Notes under the pieces: generated by a model | The model's input: only the letters and a program-made list of their open reading frames with translations | The model's database searches: none | What the model was told of the DNA's origin: nothing | Shown: positions 27,585-37,748 of the stretch, piece after piece | Layout: every line of letters starts with the position of its first letter | Position numbering within the stretch: position 1 is the stretch's first letter | Position numbers and translations under genes: made by a program | DNA from: Rhizobiales bacterium 62-47 | GTDB lineage: Bacteria > Pseudomonadota > Alphaproteobacteria > Rhizobiales > Xanthobacteraceae | NCBI GenBank assembly: GCA_001899255.1 | Contig: MKVX01000005.1 | Coordinates: forward strand, 248,001-312,000 | DNA: 64,000 nt | Direction: 5' to 3'

Positions 27585-28421
27585 TTATTCGGCAGCCTGC
27601 GCCGCCCCACGCACGCCTTGGGCCAGCGACGCGGCCAGATCAGTCACCGCGCCGACCGTCAGGGCGGTGGCCCGGCCCTCGGCGTCGAGACTGGCGCGCA
27701 AGGCATCGACCAGCGCCGAGCCGACCACCGCCCCATTGGCGGCGCGGGCGATGTCGCGCGCGGCTTCCGGAGTGCGAATGCCGAAGCCGACGCAGACCGG
27801 CAACGCGGTATGACGCTTGATGCGCGCCACCGCCTCACCGACCTGCGTTGCATTGGCCGATGCAGAGCCGGTAATGCCGGTGATCGAGACGTAATAGACA
27901 AAGCCCGAAGTGTTGGCGAGCACTGCCGGCAAGCGCTTGTCGTCAGTGGTCGGCGTCGCGAGGCGAATGAAGTTGAGCCCCGCGCGCAGCGCCGGGATGC
28001 AAAGCTCGTCGTCTTCTTCCGGCGGCAGATCGACGATGATCAGGCCATCGACACCGGCGGCCTTGGCATCGGTGAGAAATGCGTCGACGCCGTGGATGAA
28101 GATCGGATTGTAGTAACCCATCAACACGATTGGCGTGACGTTATCGCCCTCGCGGAACTTGCGCACCATGTCGAGCGTCTTGTTCAAGGTCATGCCGGCC
28201 TTGAGCGCGCGCAAACCCGCCGCCTGAATCGCCGGGCCATCGGCCATCGGATCGGTGAACGGCATGCCGATCTCGATGATATCGGCACCGGCCTGCGGCA
28301 ATGCCTTGATGATCGCCAGCGAGGTCGCAGGATCGGGATCGCCCGCCATCAGGAAGGTGACGAAGGCGGCGCGGCCTTGCTTCCGCAGTTCGGCGAAGCG
28401 GGTGTCGATGCGCGTGGTCAC
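27585..28421 (-). CDS. trpA: tryptophan synthase alpha subunit TrpA
   Basis: TrpA cleaves indole-3-glycerol phosphate to indole and glyceraldehyde-3-phosphate. In 278 residues it shows [38 protein letters not shown] (catalytic Glu and Asp), [32 protein letters not shown] and [17 protein letters not shown]. The GTG at 28421 overlaps the trpB stop (GTGA) and has AGGA 5 nt before it. TrpB and TrpA form one complex, and the overlap favours balanced synthesis. accD-folC follow on the same strand. Confidence 0.95.
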   Translation of the reverse strand: MTTRIDTRFAELRKQGRAAFVTFLMAGDPDPATSLAIIKALPQAGADIIEIGMPFTDPMADGPAIQAAGLRALKAGMTLNKTLDMVRKFREGDNVTPIVLMGYYNPIFIHGVDAFLTDAKAAGVDGLIIVDLPPEEDDELCIPALRAGLNFIRLATPTTDDKRLPAVLANTSGFVYYVSITGITGSASANATQVGEAVARIKRHTALPVCVGFGIRTPEAARDIARAANGAVVGSALVDALRASLDAEGRATALTVGAVTDLAASLAQGVRGAAQAAE

Positions 28422-29635
28422 TTTTTCCTGCCCTTCAGAATTTCGCCGACCTGCGGCACGTCCTTGTCGCCACGGCCGGAGAGGTTGACCACCATCAGGT
28501 GATCGCTCGGCCGCGCGGGCGCGAGGTCCATGACGCGGGCGATGGCGTGCGCCGATTCGAGCGCCGGAATGATGCCTTCGAGCCGCGACAGCAGTTGAAA
28601 CGCCGCCAGCGCTTCCTCGTCGGTCGCGGAGAGATATTTGACGCGGCCAGTCTCGTGCAGCCACGAATGCTCCGGGCCGATGCCGGGATAATCCAGCCCC
28701 GCCGAGATCGAATGCGCGTCCTGGATCTGGCCGTCGGCATCCATCAGCAGATAGGTGCGATTGCCGTGCAGCACACCGGGGCGACCGCCGGTGAGCGACG
28801 CCGCGTGCAGCTTGTCGAGACCGTGCCCCGCCGCTTCGACGCCGAAAATCTCGACGCTCGGATCGTCGAGGAAGGGATGAAACAGCCCCATGGCGTTGGA
28901 GCCGCCGCCGATGCAAGCCACCAGCGAATCCGGCAACCGGCCTTCCGCTTCCTGCATCTGCGCGCGGGTCTCAGTGCCGATGATCGACTGGAAATCGCGC
29001 ACCATCATCGGATAGGGATGCGGCCCGGCTACCGTGCCGATGCAATAGAAGGTGTCGTGCACGTTGGTGACCCAATCGCGCAGCGCATCGTTCATGGCGT
29101 CCTTCAACGTCCGCGTTCCGGATTGCACCGGCACCACCTTGGCGCCGAGCATTTCCATGCGGATGACGTTCGGCTCCTGCCGCGCCACGTCCACCGCGCC
29201 CATGTAGACCACGCAGTCGAGCCCGAAGCGCGCGCACAACGTCGCCGTCGCCACGCCATGCTGACCGGCGCCCGTTTCGGCGATGATGCGCTTCTTGCCC
29301 ATGCGCCGCGCCACCATGATCTGGCCCAGCACGTTGTTGACCTTGTGCGAGCCGGTGTGGTTGAGCTCCTCGCGCTTCAGGTAGATTTTCGCCCCGCCGA
29401 GATGCTCGGTGAGACGTTGCGCGAAATACAGCGGCGACGGCCGGCCGACGTAGTCTTTCAGATAGCCGTCCATCTCGCGCTGAAACGCCGGATCGGCCTT
29501 GGCATCGGCATAGGCCTTTTCCAGATCGAGGATCAGCGGCATCAGCGTTTCGGCGACGAAGCGCCCGCCGAACATGCCGAAATGCCCGCGTTCGTCGGGG
29601 CCGGACCGGAAGGAATTGGGTTTCTGGATCGTCAT
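28418..29635 (-). CDS. trpB: tryptophan synthase beta subunit TrpB
   Basis: TrpB is the PLP enzyme that condenses indole with serine. In 405 residues the standard beta-1 features are present: [40 protein letters not shown] with the PLP Lys, [32 protein letters not shown] and [19 protein letters not shown] at 29635 ([11 protein letters not shown]). A dispersed palindromic repeat separates it from trpF. Confidence 0.96.
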   Translation of the reverse strand: MTIQKPNSFRSGPDERGHFGMFGGRFVAETLMPLILDLEKAYADAKADPAFQREMDGYLKDYVGRPSPLYFAQRLTEHLGGAKIYLKREELNHTGSHKVNNVLGQIMVARRMGKKRIIAETGAGQHGVATATLCARFGLDCVVYMGAVDVARQEPNVIRMEMLGAKVVPVQSGTRTLKDAMNDALRDWVTNVHDTFYCIGTVAGPHPYPMMVRDFQSIIGTETRAQMQEAEGRLPDSLVACIGGGSNAMGLFHPFLDDPSVEIFGVEAAGHGLDKLHAASLTGGRPGVLHGNRTYLLMDADGQIQDAHSISAGLDYPGIGPEHSWLHETGRVKYLSATDEEALAAFQLLSRLEGIIPALESAHAIARVMDLAPARPSDHLMVVNLSGRGDKDVPQVGEILKGRKK

Positions 29636-29642
29636 TGCCAAT

Positions 29643-29750
29643 CGTCATCCTGAGGTGCGAGCGCAGCGAGCCTCGAAGGAGGACGATGGCACCCGTATGG
29701 CCCGTCGCCCTTCGAGGGCCGCGCGATGCGCGGCCGCCTCAGGGTGACGG
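29643..29750. repeat. dispersed repeat family B, copy 1 (trpF-trpB spacer)
   Basis: The element begins CGTCATCCTGAGGTGCGAGC, contains GCCTCGAAGGA and CCCTTCGAGGGCC, and ends CCTCAGGGTGACGG, so its ends and its middle pair as stems. Related copies are at 44502-44602 and 59674-59785, with a divergent relative at 37497-37616. It fills most of the trpF-trpB gap. Confidence 0.75.
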
Positions 29751-29771
29751 CAGAGAGTTTCGTCGCCTGCA

Positions 29772-30431
29772 TCATGTCAGGCTCACGACGTCGGCCGCAC
29801 GCGCGGCACTGATGAAAGCACGGATCATATCCGGGTCCTTGATGCCAGGGGCGCGTTCGACGCCCGACGACACATCGACGCCACCGGCACCGGTGACGCG
29901 CACCGCCTCGGCAACGTTGCCGGCATGCAAGCCGCCGGAGACCATGAAGGGAATCTTGATGTCGAGATTTTGCAGCAGCCGCCAGTCGAACGCGGCGCCG
30001 AGACCGCCCGGCCGCGTCGCCTCTTTCGGCGCCCGCGCATCGAACAGGATGCGATCGGCGACCGCCGCGTAACCGGCCACGGCGGCGAGATCGCCGCTGG
30101 TTTCCACTGGAATGGCCTTCATCACCGGCAGGCCGAATTTCTGCTTGATGTCGCGCACCCTCGCCACGCTTTCCTTGCCGTGCAGTTGCAGAAGGTCCGG
30201 CCGCAGCGCCTCGATGCTGTTTTCCAGCAGCGCATCATCGGCATCGACCGACAACGCCACCTTGAGTGCACGGCCCTTGGCCTGTTGGCCCAGCGTACCC
30301 GCCGCGGCGAGGCCGACATGGCGCGGCGACGGCGGAAAGAACACGAATCCCACCATGTCGGCGCCCGCAGCGAGCGCGGCCTCGAGTGTCTCCGGCGTGG
30401 ACAGGCCACAAATTTTGACAATCAGGGACAT
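29772..30431 (-). CDS. trpF: phosphoribosylanthranilate isomerase TrpF
   Basis: TrpF isomerises phosphoribosylanthranilate in tryptophan synthesis. The 219-residue TIM barrel shows the N-terminal VKICGLSTPETLEAALAAGA with the catalytic Cys, FVFFPPSPRHV, LLQLHGKES, RILFDARAP with the catalytic Asp, and PFMVSGGLHAGNVAEAV. The ATG at 30431 is the standard start; the open frame extends upstream to 30686 without family similarity. Confidence 0.95.
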   Translation of the reverse strand: MSLIVKICGLSTPETLEAALAAGADMVGFVFFPPSPRHVGLAAAGTLGQQAKGRALKVALSVDADDALLENSIEALRPDLLQLHGKESVARVRDIKQKFGLPVMKAIPVETSGDLAAVAGYAAVADRILFDARAPKEATRPGGLGAAFDWRLLQNLDIKIPFMVSGGLHAGNVAEAVRVTGAGGVDVSSGVERAPGIKDPDMIRAFISAARAADVVSLT

Positions 30432-30534
30432 GGCGAAAGCGAACTGGTTTCCTGGTTCGAATTGAACGGGACGGCGTGCAAATGCCGCGACGATGGCCGC
30501 CGGACAGAGGCAGATGGCAGGACCGGGGCGGGTT

Positions 30535-30927
30535 CTACAACGTCGCGCCGTGCTTGTCTCGCATCGCGGTGTCGGTCCCGCCGAGATAGGGCAGCAATGC
30601 CGGCGCCACGGGGGCCGCCCGGCGCGGCGCATTGTCCGCCTGCAACTGCGCCAATTGCTGCCGGACGTCGCGGACCTCGGCCTCATGCTGCCGCGCGGCC
30701 CGCCGCCAATGGCGCTGCCGGAACCAGGTCGCGACCCCGCCGGCGATCACGCCCAGCATGGCCACGATTATGATGACGATGAACAACGGCAGCGTAACGC
30801 CCAGCGACGGATCCGCCGAATTGAACGGATCGAACGACACCGTCACCATCCGCCGGTTGGCCACCGCGAAAATCAGGAAAACAACCGCGACCGGAATGAC
30901 CACCAGCGCTGTAAAGAATTTACGCAT
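30535..30927 (-). CDS. LapA-domain (DUF1049) inner-membrane protein
   Basis: A 130-residue protein with two membrane helices (FTALVVIPVAVVFLIFAVANR and PLFIVIIIVAMLGVIAGGV), a basic WFRQRHWRRAARQ segment and a short coiled-coil-like tail (EVRDVRQQLAQLQAD). This is the LapA (lipopolysaccharide assembly protein A) domain architecture. The location next to ihfB, in the rpsA-ihfB-lapA order, supports it. ATG 30927 has a GGGAGAGG site; a GTG one codon earlier is the alternative. Confidence 0.82.
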   Translation of the reverse strand: MRKFFTALVVIPVAVVFLIFAVANRRMVTVSFDPFNSADPSLGVTLPLFIVIIIVAMLGVIAGGVATWFRQRHWRRAARQHEAEVRDVRQQLAQLQADNAPRRAAPVAPALLPYLGGTDTAMRDKHGATL

Positions 30928-30954
30928 CACCTCTCCCGCGTTGGCGGCGATGGA

Positions 30955-31263
30955 TCAGCTTTGCGCGCCCTCGGCGACAACCTCGTCGCGGTTCAGCCGC
31001 TCGCGCATTTCCTTGCCGGTCTTGAAGAACGGCACGCTCTTCTGATCGACCGGCACATGCTCGCCGGTGCGCGGATTGCGTCCGGCGCGGGCTGGACGAT
31101 GCTTGACCGAAAATGCGCCAAAACCCCGCAGTTCAACACGATCTCCGCGTGCCAGCGCATCGACAATCTCGTCGAGAATGGCGTTGACGATGTTTTCGAC
31201 ATCGCGCTGATAAAGGTGCGGATTGTGCTCGGCGATGCGCTGAACGAGTTCGGATTTGATCAT
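30955..31263 (-). CDS. ihfB: integration host factor subunit beta IhfB
   Basis: IhfB pairs with IhfA to make the DNA-bending protein IHF. The 102-residue sequence has the HU/IHF fold: [38 protein letters not shown], and the DNA-intercalating arm [17 protein letters not shown]. Beta identity rests on the sequence style and on the rpsA-ihfB gene order. An upstream TTGACA promoter is visible. Confidence 0.95.
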   Translation of the reverse strand: MIKSELVQRIAEHNPHLYQRDVENIVNAILDEIVDALARGDRVELRGFGAFSVKHRPARAGRNPRTGEHVPVDQKSVPFFKTGKEMRERLNRDEVVAEGAQS

Positions 31264-31293
31264 CGAGATGGGGACCCGTGGCGTGCAGAGGCC

Positions 31294-31322
31294 ATTTCCT
31301 AAAAAAAGACGCGTACTGTCAA
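31294..31322 (-). promoter_or_regulatory. candidate ihfB promoter
   Basis: On the reverse strand a perfect TTGACA (31322-31317) is followed after 17 bp by GGAAAT (31299-31294), a weak -10. The spacer contains a run of seven T. It lies 31 bp before the ihfB start. Confidence 0.4.
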
Positions 31323-31440
31323 GTCGCTAATTCAAATCATGACGACGGAAATGCTGTTGCATCACGGCGAATTCCGGCCCTTGCAACGCACCTCGGCGCG
31401 CATTTTGACTGAAACGCGATTCACAGCATCGCCTTTTGCA

Positions 31441-32421
31441 TCAATTGGCGGCAGCGGGCTGCCATAGCGCAAGCATGCCGTCGAGCCCAAGCCGATCCAC
31501 TGCCTGCACCATGCCGGACTGCTCGATCTGTCGCGCCAGAGTCGCGAAACCAAGCGCGTCAAGCGTCACCGATGTCGCAGCGCGCAGGAACGTCAGATCG
31601 CCGAACCGCGGCGACAGCTTGTAATCCTGCACCGGCAGATCGGGTTTGACGTTCTTGGTCGCAACCAGCCACGCGATCGCGGTCTTCTCGTCACCCAATT
31701 GATCGATCAGCTTGAGATCGAGCGCCTGACGCCCGGTGAAAACGCGGCCGTCCGCAACCTTGTCGAGTTGTGTTGCGTCCATGCTGCGCCGGTTCTGCAC
31801 CAGACCGCGAAACCACGCGTAGGAATCCTTCACCAGCGCATCGAGCGCGGCGCGCGCCTCGGGGCTGGTCGGCTCGAAGCCGTTCGGCGCGGCCTTCAGC
31901 GGCGACGATTTCACTTCCTCGACCTGCACGCCGACGGTTTTCAAAAGACCGCTGAAATTGGGAAACTGGAACAGCACGCCGATCGAACCGACCAGCGAGC
32001 TTTGCTGGGCGACGATGTGATCGGAAGCAAGTGCGGCGATGTAACCGCCCGACGCGGCCAGTCCTTCGACGACCACAACCAGCGGCTTCTTGGCCTTCAG
32101 CCGCATCAGCGAATCGTAAAGCTGTTCGGAGCCGGCGGTGGTGCCGCCCGGCGAATTGATATGCACGACGACCGCGGCGGCCGACGACTTCTCCAGCCGC
32201 TCGAGCGCCGCCACGCGCTGATGATCGCTGCGGATCAGGCCGTCGATGTTGACGCGCGCGATCGCATTTGCGCCGGTCAATGCGCGCCGCGCCGCCGGTG
32301 TCGTCGCCAGCGCCACAGCGACAATCGCAACAATCGCGACCAGCGTGGCCATCACCCGCCAGAACGTCAGCTTGCGGCGGATCCGGCGGCGATCGACGAT
32401 CACATCGGAATCGAGCGACAT
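31441..32421 (-). CDS. sppA: signal peptide peptidase SppA (36K type)
   Basis: SppA is a membrane-anchored Ser/Lys protease that degrades cleaved signal peptides. The 326-residue single-domain form has one membrane helix near the N-terminus (FWRVMATLVAIVAIVAVALA), the nucleophile region VEGLAASGGYIAALASDHIV, the VGSIGVLFQFPNF segment and the general-base region EEVKSSPLKAAPNGFEP. ATG 32421 follows AGGAGT by 6 nt. It is on the same strand between rpsA and ihfB. Confidence 0.92.
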   Translation of the reverse strand: MSLDSDVIVDRRRIRRKLTFWRVMATLVAIVAIVAVALATTPAARRALTGANAIARVNIDGLIRSDHQRVAALERLEKSSAAAVVVHINSPGGTTAGSEQLYDSLMRLKAKKPLVVVVEGLAASGGYIAALASDHIVAQQSSLVGSIGVLFQFPNFSGLLKTVGVQVEEVKSSPLKAAPNGFEPTSPEARAALDALVKDSYAWFRGLVQNRRSMDATQLDKVADGRVFTGRQALDLKLIDQLGDEKTAIAWLVATKNVKPDLPVQDYKLSPRFGDLTFLRAATSVTLDALGFATLARQIEQSGMVQAVDRLGLDGMLALWQPAAAN

Positions 32422-32575
32422 GGGCATACTCCTGAACCGCTGCCGAGCGTCGGATGCGGTGGCATTCTGCACCGCCTTGTGACGGCACGACGTTGATAGA
32501 CCGTCACTGCATTACATCAATTGCGCGGCAATTTGAAGAAAGCGCCGCTCCCGCCCTCGCCCCTTGCAGGAGGGC

Positions 32576-32609
32576 AAAAAACAAAGGCCCCGGTTCGCAC
32601 CGGGGCCTT
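32576..32609 (-). terminator. intrinsic terminator of rpsA
   Basis: Read on the reverse strand, AAGGCCCCGG-TGCGAA-CCGGGGCCTT forms a perfect 10-bp stem (32584-32609) followed by a T-rich run (32576-32583). It lies 48 bp past the rpsA stop. Confidence 0.88.
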
Positions 32610-32656
32610 GATCGCCGGAACAACGCAACCGCGCCGTTCCCGATCTCTTGCGAGAT

Positions 32657-34360
32657 TTACTTGTCGCCGCGCTGCTTGAGCGCGGTGCCGAGGATGTCGC
32701 CCAGCGTCGCGCCGGAATCCGACGAGCCGTACTGTGCGATGGCTTCCTTCTCTTCCGCCACTTCCAGCGCCTTGATCGAGACCTGCACCTTGCGGGCCTT
32801 CTTGTCGAACTGGATAACACGGGCATCGACCTTCTCACCGACGGCGAAGCGTTCGGCGCGTTGATCGTTGCGGTCGCGCGCCAGTTCGGAGCGCTTGATG
32901 AAGGTCGTGAAATCGGTGCCGGTGATCTGCACGTCGATGCCGGCTTCCTTCACTTCCAGCACTTCGCAGGTCACGACAGCACCCTTCTTGACATCGCCCG
33001 GCTCGGCGAAGGGGTCGCCTTCGAGCTGCTTGATGCCCAGCGAAATGCGCTCCTTCTCGACATCGACATCGAGCACGATGGCCTTGACCATGTCGCCCTT
33101 CTTGAAGTTGTCGATGACCTGCTCGCCCGGCAGCTTCCAGTCGAGGTCGGAGAGATGGACCATGCCGTCCACATCGCCTTCGAGGCCGAGGAACAGGCCG
33201 AATTCGGTCTTGTTCTTGACTTCGCCTTCGACGGTCGAACCGACCGGGAACTTCTCGACGAACACTTCCCACGGATTGCGCATGGTCTGCTTGAGACCGA
33301 GCGAAATACGGCGCTTGACGGAATCGACTTCCAGCACCTGCACTTCGACTTCCTGCGAGGTCGAAACGATCTTGCCGGGGTGCATGTTCTTCTTGGTCCA
33401 CGACATCTCCGAGACGTGGATCAAGCCTTCGATGCCCGGCTCCAGCTCGACGAACGCGCCGTAGTCGGTGATGTTGGTGACGCGGCCGGTGAAGCGCGAG
33501 TTCAGCGGATACTTCGCTTCGATGCCCTGCCACGGATCGTCCAGCAACTGCTTCATGCCGAGCGAGATGCGGTGGGTCTCGTGGTTGATCTTGATGATCT
33601 TGACCTTCACCGTCTGGCCGATGGTCAGCACCTCGGTCGGGTGGTTGACGCGACGCCAGGCGATATCGGTGACGTGCAGCAGACCGTCGATGCCGCCGAG
33701 ATCAACGAACGCACCGTAATCGGTGATGTTCTTGACGACGCCGTCGATCACCTGACCCTCTTCGAGGTTCTGCACCAGTTCCTGACGCTGTTCGGCGCGG
33801 GTCTCTTCGAGCACGGTGCGGCGCGACACGACGATGTTGCCGCGGCGGCGATCCATCTTGAGGATCTGGAACGGCTGCGAGTTGTTCATCAGCGGACCGA
33901 CGTCGCGGATCGGACGAATATCGACCTGCGAGCGCGGCAGGAAGGCCACGGCGCCGTCGAGATCGACGGTGAAACCACCCTTGACCTGATTGAAGATAAC
34001 GCCGGTGACCTTCTCGTTGTTGTTGAAGGCCTTCTCCAGCTTGCCCCAGCTTTCCTCGCGGCGCGCCTTGTCGCGCGACAGCACGGCTTCGCCGAGCGCG
34101 TTCTCGATGCGATCGAGGAACACTTCGACCTCGTCGCCGACTTTCAGTTGATTTTCACGGCCGGGCCCGGCGAATTCGCGCAGCGCCACGCGGCCTTCGG
34201 TCTTCAGGCCGACGTCGATGACGGCCATGTCCTTCTCAATTGCAACAACCTTGCCCTTGATGACGGAGCTTTCCTGCAGATTGCCGCCAGCGAAGGATTC
34301 GTCGAGCATCGCGGCGAAATCGTCACGGGTCGGGTTATAGGAAGAAGCAGTCGAAGCCAT
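32657..34360 (-). CDS. rpsA: 30S ribosomal protein S1
   Basis: S1 docks mRNA on the small ribosomal subunit. The 567-residue protein has six S1 RNA-binding repeats, visible as recurring patterns such as GAFVDLGGIDGLLHVTDI, GAFVELEPGIEGLIHVSEM and FGLFLGLEGDVDGMVHLSDL. ATG 34360 (ASTASSYNPTRDDFAAML) has GGAG 5 nt upstream and is the normal start; the frame upstream to 34459 is not coding. It follows aroA-cmk, the classic order, and ends with a strong terminator. Confidence 0.97.
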   Translation of the reverse strand: MASTASSYNPTRDDFAAMLDESFAGGNLQESSVIKGKVVAIEKDMAVIDVGLKTEGRVALREFAGPGRENQLKVGDEVEVFLDRIENALGEAVLSRDKARREESWGKLEKAFNNNEKVTGVIFNQVKGGFTVDLDGAVAFLPRSQVDIRPIRDVGPLMNNSQPFQILKMDRRRGNIVVSRRTVLEETRAEQRQELVQNLEEGQVIDGVVKNITDYGAFVDLGGIDGLLHVTDIAWRRVNHPTEVLTIGQTVKVKIIKINHETHRISLGMKQLLDDPWQGIEAKYPLNSRFTGRVTNITDYGAFVELEPGIEGLIHVSEMSWTKKNMHPGKIVSTSQEVEVQVLEVDSVKRRISLGLKQTMRNPWEVFVEKFPVGSTVEGEVKNKTEFGLFLGLEGDVDGMVHLSDLDWKLPGEQVIDNFKKGDMVKAIVLDVDVEKERISLGIKQLEGDPFAEPGDVKKGAVVTCEVLEVKEAGIDVQITGTDFTTFIKRSELARDRNDQRAERFAVGEKVDARVIQFDKKARKVQVSIKALEVAEEKEAIAQYGSSDSGATLGDILGTALKQRGDK

Positions 34361-34640
34361 TTGTTCTCCAGATTGCGGGTCTTGCCGGCCGTTCGGGTTA
34401 AAGGGCGTATCGCGCGGGAAGGGCCAAAGGTCCGCAACCTTTGACGACCGCCTTGCCATCCTGCATTCGCGGGAACTGGCACCGGCGGGCCGGCATCATG
34501 CCTTCACGATCGATACGATTGAGTTCGTGCCATCCATCTTGCGAAAGCAGGCACGTCGCTTGTGTCCGGAAACCCGAGCGCAATTTCTCGGGGCATCGTT
34601 TGCGAGGTCGAGCGGGGCATTCCTCCAAGACGACAGGGGC

Positions 34641-35279
34641 TCAAACCCGCTGACGGCCCGCTCGAACCGCCTCGACAATGTCGATGGCAGCCCGGACGCC
34701 GCCTTCTATATCCAAATGCGAGTTATCGAGCAAGTGCGCGTCCGGCGCGGCTTTCAGCGGCGCCGTGGCACGGTTCCGGTCGCGTTCGTCGCGCTTGAGA
34801 ATGTCGGCCAGCACCAGCGCCTCGTCTGCGGCTTCGCCGCGCGCCCGCGCCTCCAGCGTGCGGCGCCGGGCGCGCACCACCGGATCGGCGACAACGAAGA
34901 TCTTCACGTCGGCATCGGGGCAGATCACGGTGCCGATATCGCGGCCATCGAGCACCGCACCGGGCGGCTCGGCGGCAAACTGGCGCTGGAAACTGACCAG
35001 CACCTCGCGCACCCTGGGACTGGCCGACACCACCGACGCGGCATCGCCGACGGCCTGCGTTTTCAGCACCGGATCGCCGAATTTCTCCGGATCGAGTTCC
35101 ATCGCCGCGGCGACCGCGCGCGCCTCGTCGGTGAGGTCCGCACCGGCATCGAGCAGCGTCTTGGCCACCGCGCGGTAGATCACGCCGGTGTCGAGGTGGC
35201 GAAAGTGATAATGCGCGGCAAGCCGCTTGCCGAGCGTGCCTTTGCCGGAGGCGGCGGGGCCATCAATGGCGATAATCAT
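34641..35279 (-). CDS. cmk: cytidylate kinase Cmk
   Basis: Cmk phosphorylates CMP and dCMP. The 212-residue enzyme starts [20 protein letters not shown] with the P-loop, then [39 protein letters not shown] and [17 protein letters not shown]. The ATG at 35279 overlaps the aroA stop (ATGA). A much longer frame continues upstream antisense-free within aroA in another frame, but the family N-terminus fixes the start. Confidence 0.96.
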   Translation of the reverse strand: MIIAIDGPAASGKGTLGKRLAAHYHFRHLDTGVIYRAVAKTLLDAGADLTDEARAVAAAMELDPEKFGDPVLKTQAVGDAASVVSASPRVREVLVSFQRQFAAEPPGAVLDGRDIGTVICPDADVKIFVVADPVVRARRRTLEARARGEAADEALVLADILKRDERDRNRATAPLKAAPDAHLLDNSHLDIEGGVRAAIDIVEAVRAGRQRV

Positions 35280-36631
35280 ACGAATTCCGCCCCCAAGGCG
35301 CGCATCATCGGAATGAAGTCCGGGAAACTGGTGGCGATGAAGGCGGTGTCGTCGACCTTGACCGCCGCGTCCGACGCACAGCCCATCACCAGCGCCGACA
35401 TGGCGATGCGGTGATCCATGTGGGTGGCGACCAGGCCGCCGCCGGGCACATGGCCTTTGCCCTCGACGATCAGATCGTCGCCGGCAATCTCGACCTTGAC
35501 GCCGTTGACGCGCAACATCGCGGCGGTGGCCTCGAGCCGGTCGGATTCCTTCACGCGCAATTCCTTGAGGCCGCGCATGATGGTGGTGCCTTCGGCGAAG
35601 GCGGCCGCCACTGCCAGCACCAGATATTCGTCGATCATCGACGGCGCGCGCTCCGGCGGCACCTCGACGCCGCGAAGCTTCGAGGCACGCACGCGCAGGC
35701 GCGCCATCGGCTCGCCGGCATCGCGGCGCACGTCGCTTTCCTCGATCGAGGCGCCCATCTCGCGTAGCGTCGTGAACAGCCCGGTGCGCAGCGGATTGGT
35801 CATCACATCGTCGAGCGTGATGTCCGAGCCGGGCACGATCAGCGCCGCCACGATCGGAAATGCCGCCGAAGACGGATCGGCGGGCACCGTCACCTGCGCG
35901 CCATGCAATTCCGGCTGGCCAGTGAGCGAAATCCTGCGGCCATGCGCGCCATCCGCGACAGACACCACCTCGGCGCCGAAATGATTCAGCATCAATTCGG
36001 TGTGGTCGCGGCTGGCCTCCGGCTCGATCACTGTGGTGACGCCGGGCGCCGACAGGCCAGCCAGCAGCACCGCCGATTTGATCTGCGCCGACGCCACCGG
36101 CGAGCGATATTCGATCGGCAACGGATCGCGCGCGCCCGCCAGCGTCAGCGGCAGGCGGCCACCCTCGCTCTGTTGGGTGACCCTGGCCCCCATCAGCGCC
36201 AGCGGATCGACGATGCGCCGCATCGGCCGCGAGCGCAGCGATGCGTCGCCGTCGAACGTCGCGGTGATCGGGCAACCGGCGACCGCGCCCATCACCAGCC
36301 GGCAACCCGTGCCGGAATTGCCGAAATCGAGCGCCGCGGCCGGTGTCGCGAAACCGCCGACGCCGACGCCGCGGACCGACCAGATCGCCTCGCCGGCACT
36401 GCTGCCGCCGGCCTCGCGCACCACCTGCGCGCCGAGCTGGCGCATCGCTTGCGCCGTATTGAGCACGTCCTCGCCCTCGAGCAGGCCGGAAATCCGGGTC
36501 TCGCCGACCGCCAGCGCGCCCAGAATGAGCGCGCGGTGCGAGATCGATTTGTCCCCCGGGACGCGAACGCCTCCGACCAAAGACGAACATCGGCGCGCTT
36601 CGAGCGGCGCGGGCTGGCTGGAATGTGTCAC
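35276..36631 (-). CDS. aroA: 3-phosphoshikimate 1-carboxyvinyltransferase (EPSP synthase) AroA
   Basis: AroA joins PEP to shikimate-3-phosphate in the aromatic pathway. The 451-residue protein carries [20 protein letters not shown], the PEP-site [54 protein letters not shown] and [16 protein letters not shown]. The PEP-loop GNSGTGCRL has Ala-free NSGT followed by no GNAGTA Gly96-Ala100 of class I; this resembles class II type enzymes, which are often less sensitive to glyphosate. Start ATG 36631 is the likely one. Confidence 0.94.
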   Translation of the reverse strand: MTHSSQPAPLEARRCSSLVGGVRVPGDKSISHRALILGALAVGETRISGLLEGEDVLNTAQAMRQLGAQVVREAGGSSAGEAIWSVRGVGVGGFATPAAALDFGNSGTGCRLVMGAVAGCPITATFDGDASLRSRPMRRIVDPLALMGARVTQQSEGGRLPLTLAGARDPLPIEYRSPVASAQIKSAVLLAGLSAPGVTTVIEPEASRDHTELMLNHFGAEVVSVADGAHGRRISLTGQPELHGAQVTVPADPSSAAFPIVAALIVPGSDITLDDVMTNPLRTGLFTTLREMGASIEESDVRRDAGEPMARLRVRASKLRGVEVPPERAPSMIDEYLVLAVAAAFAEGTTIMRGLKELRVKESDRLEATAAMLRVNGVKVEIAGDDLIVEGKGHVPGGGLVATHMDHRIAMSALVMGCASDAAVKVDDTAFIATSFPDFIPMMRALGAEFV

Positions 36632-36712
36632 AATCGCAATCCTTTACGCGGCCGGGCTGGTAGCACAAGGCGAGCGCGGCGTCACGCCACCGGCGCCATC
36701 GCAGCAAGCCTA

Positions 36713-36718
36713 TTGACA
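36713..36718 (+). promoter_or_regulatory. candidate -35 box before the FYDLN gene
   Basis: A perfect TTGACA lies 59 bp before the GTG start of the FYDLN protein. No good -10 sits at the expected distance (CCAAGT/CAAGTG), so only the -35 is claimed. Confidence 0.25.
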
Positions 36719-36776
36719 GGGGCGCGACAACTAGCCAAGTGAAGCACCGCTTTTCAGAAATCCCCGGGATTGACAC

Positions 36777-37178
36777 GTGGCCAAATCCGAGCTCGGAACC
36801 AAACGTATTTGCCCGACGACGGGCAAGAAGTTCTACGACTTGAACAAGAACCCGGTGATTTCGCCCTATACCGGCGAAGTCGTGCCGATTGCGCCGGTTG
36901 CACCGCCGCGCGGCCGCACCGATGCGCGCGCTGCCACCAACGAGGCGGCACCGGAACCGGCAGAAGCCGAAGAGCTGATCTCGCTCGAGGAAGCCGACGC
37001 CGAAGAGAACACCGGCAAGGTCAAGGCTATCGTGCCCGAATCGGAAGACGATATCGAGGTCGACGAGACGCTCGACGACGACGATGACGACGATTCGACC
37101 TTCATTGCCGACGAAGAAGAAGGCGATGAAGACGTCACCGACATCATCGGCGATGTATCCGACGACGAAGAAAGCTAG
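36777..37178 (+). CDS. TIGR02300/FYDLN-acid family protein
   Basis: A 133-residue protein whose N-terminus ([24 protein letters not shown]) is the FYDLN signature with a CP..GKKF pattern, and whose second half is strikingly acidic (runs of Asp and Glu around residues 65-133, including DDDDDDD). This is the alphaproteobacterial TIGR02300 family of unknown function. It starts with GTG at 36777, divergent from aroA and just before tRNA-Ala. Confidence 0.88.
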   Translation: MAKSELGTKRICPTTGKKFYDLNKNPVISPYTGEVVPIAPVAPPRGRTDARAATNEAAPEPAEAEELISLEEADAEENTGKVKAIVPESEDDIEVDETLDDDDDDDSTFIADEEEGDEDVTDIIGDVSDDEES

Positions 37179-37263
37179 AAATACACTTGAGATCAGCCCA
37201 GATCTGTGGTCTGGGTTGCGCCGCGCCGCCCACCTGAGTCACCCAGGGGCGCGCGCATGGTAC

Positions 37264-37339
<76 letters not shown>

Positions 37340-37748
37340 CGCTTCGCCTTCATAGGGAAAAATTGGGCTACGCGTGACGCAGCCACGTAGCCGAAGGCGA
37401 ACGTGTCCGGCAAAGCCTCGCAAGCTCGTTCGCTTGCATGGCGGCCTTTCCACATCGTTGTGACCGCAAGCAATGCAATCCAGCTACGAACTTCGTCCTC
37501 ATCTTGAGGAGCGCGCAGCGCGTCGCGAAGGAGATGAGGCCTCGCAAGCGCGTTCACACGCGTCTTTCGACGCACTATGGTTCGAGACATCGATTCGCTC
37601 CTCCTTACCATGAGGAATTTGGATTGCTTCGCCGCTGCGCCTCACGATGACGGCCGCACGCCATGCGCCGCGCGCATTTGCACCGACACGGCTGTGGTGA
37701 TTTAGTTACCGCACAACGCCGAGCCCATTCCGCTGCAAGAAAATCAAC
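37340..37748. other. intergenic region with repeat sequence after tRNA-Ala
   Basis: 409 bases with no credible gene. The first part contains imperfect stems such as GGCTACG/CGTAGCC; the middle is a divergent member of repeat family B (37497-37616). The reverse-strand frame at 37144-37611 translates the tRNA and is an artefact. Confidence 0.6.
37497..37616. repeat. dispersed repeat family B, divergent copy
   Basis: CCTCATCTTGAGGAGCGCGC, GCGAAGGAGATGAGGCC and a closing GGTTCGAGAC...CTCCTTACCATGAGG match the plan of family B (end stems, inner CTTCGA-type stem) with many changes. Confidence 0.5.

Noticed and set aside
32648-34444. 598-codon forward frame opposite rpsA
   Set aside because: Antisense shadow of the S1 repeats; the reverse strand encodes intact S1 with its ribosome site and terminator.
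34503-34640. Possible tRNA-like remnant between cmk and rpsA
   Set aside because: A GGTTCGA-like loop and a spurious GSNPLTARS translation caught the eye, but no cloverleaf can be folded.
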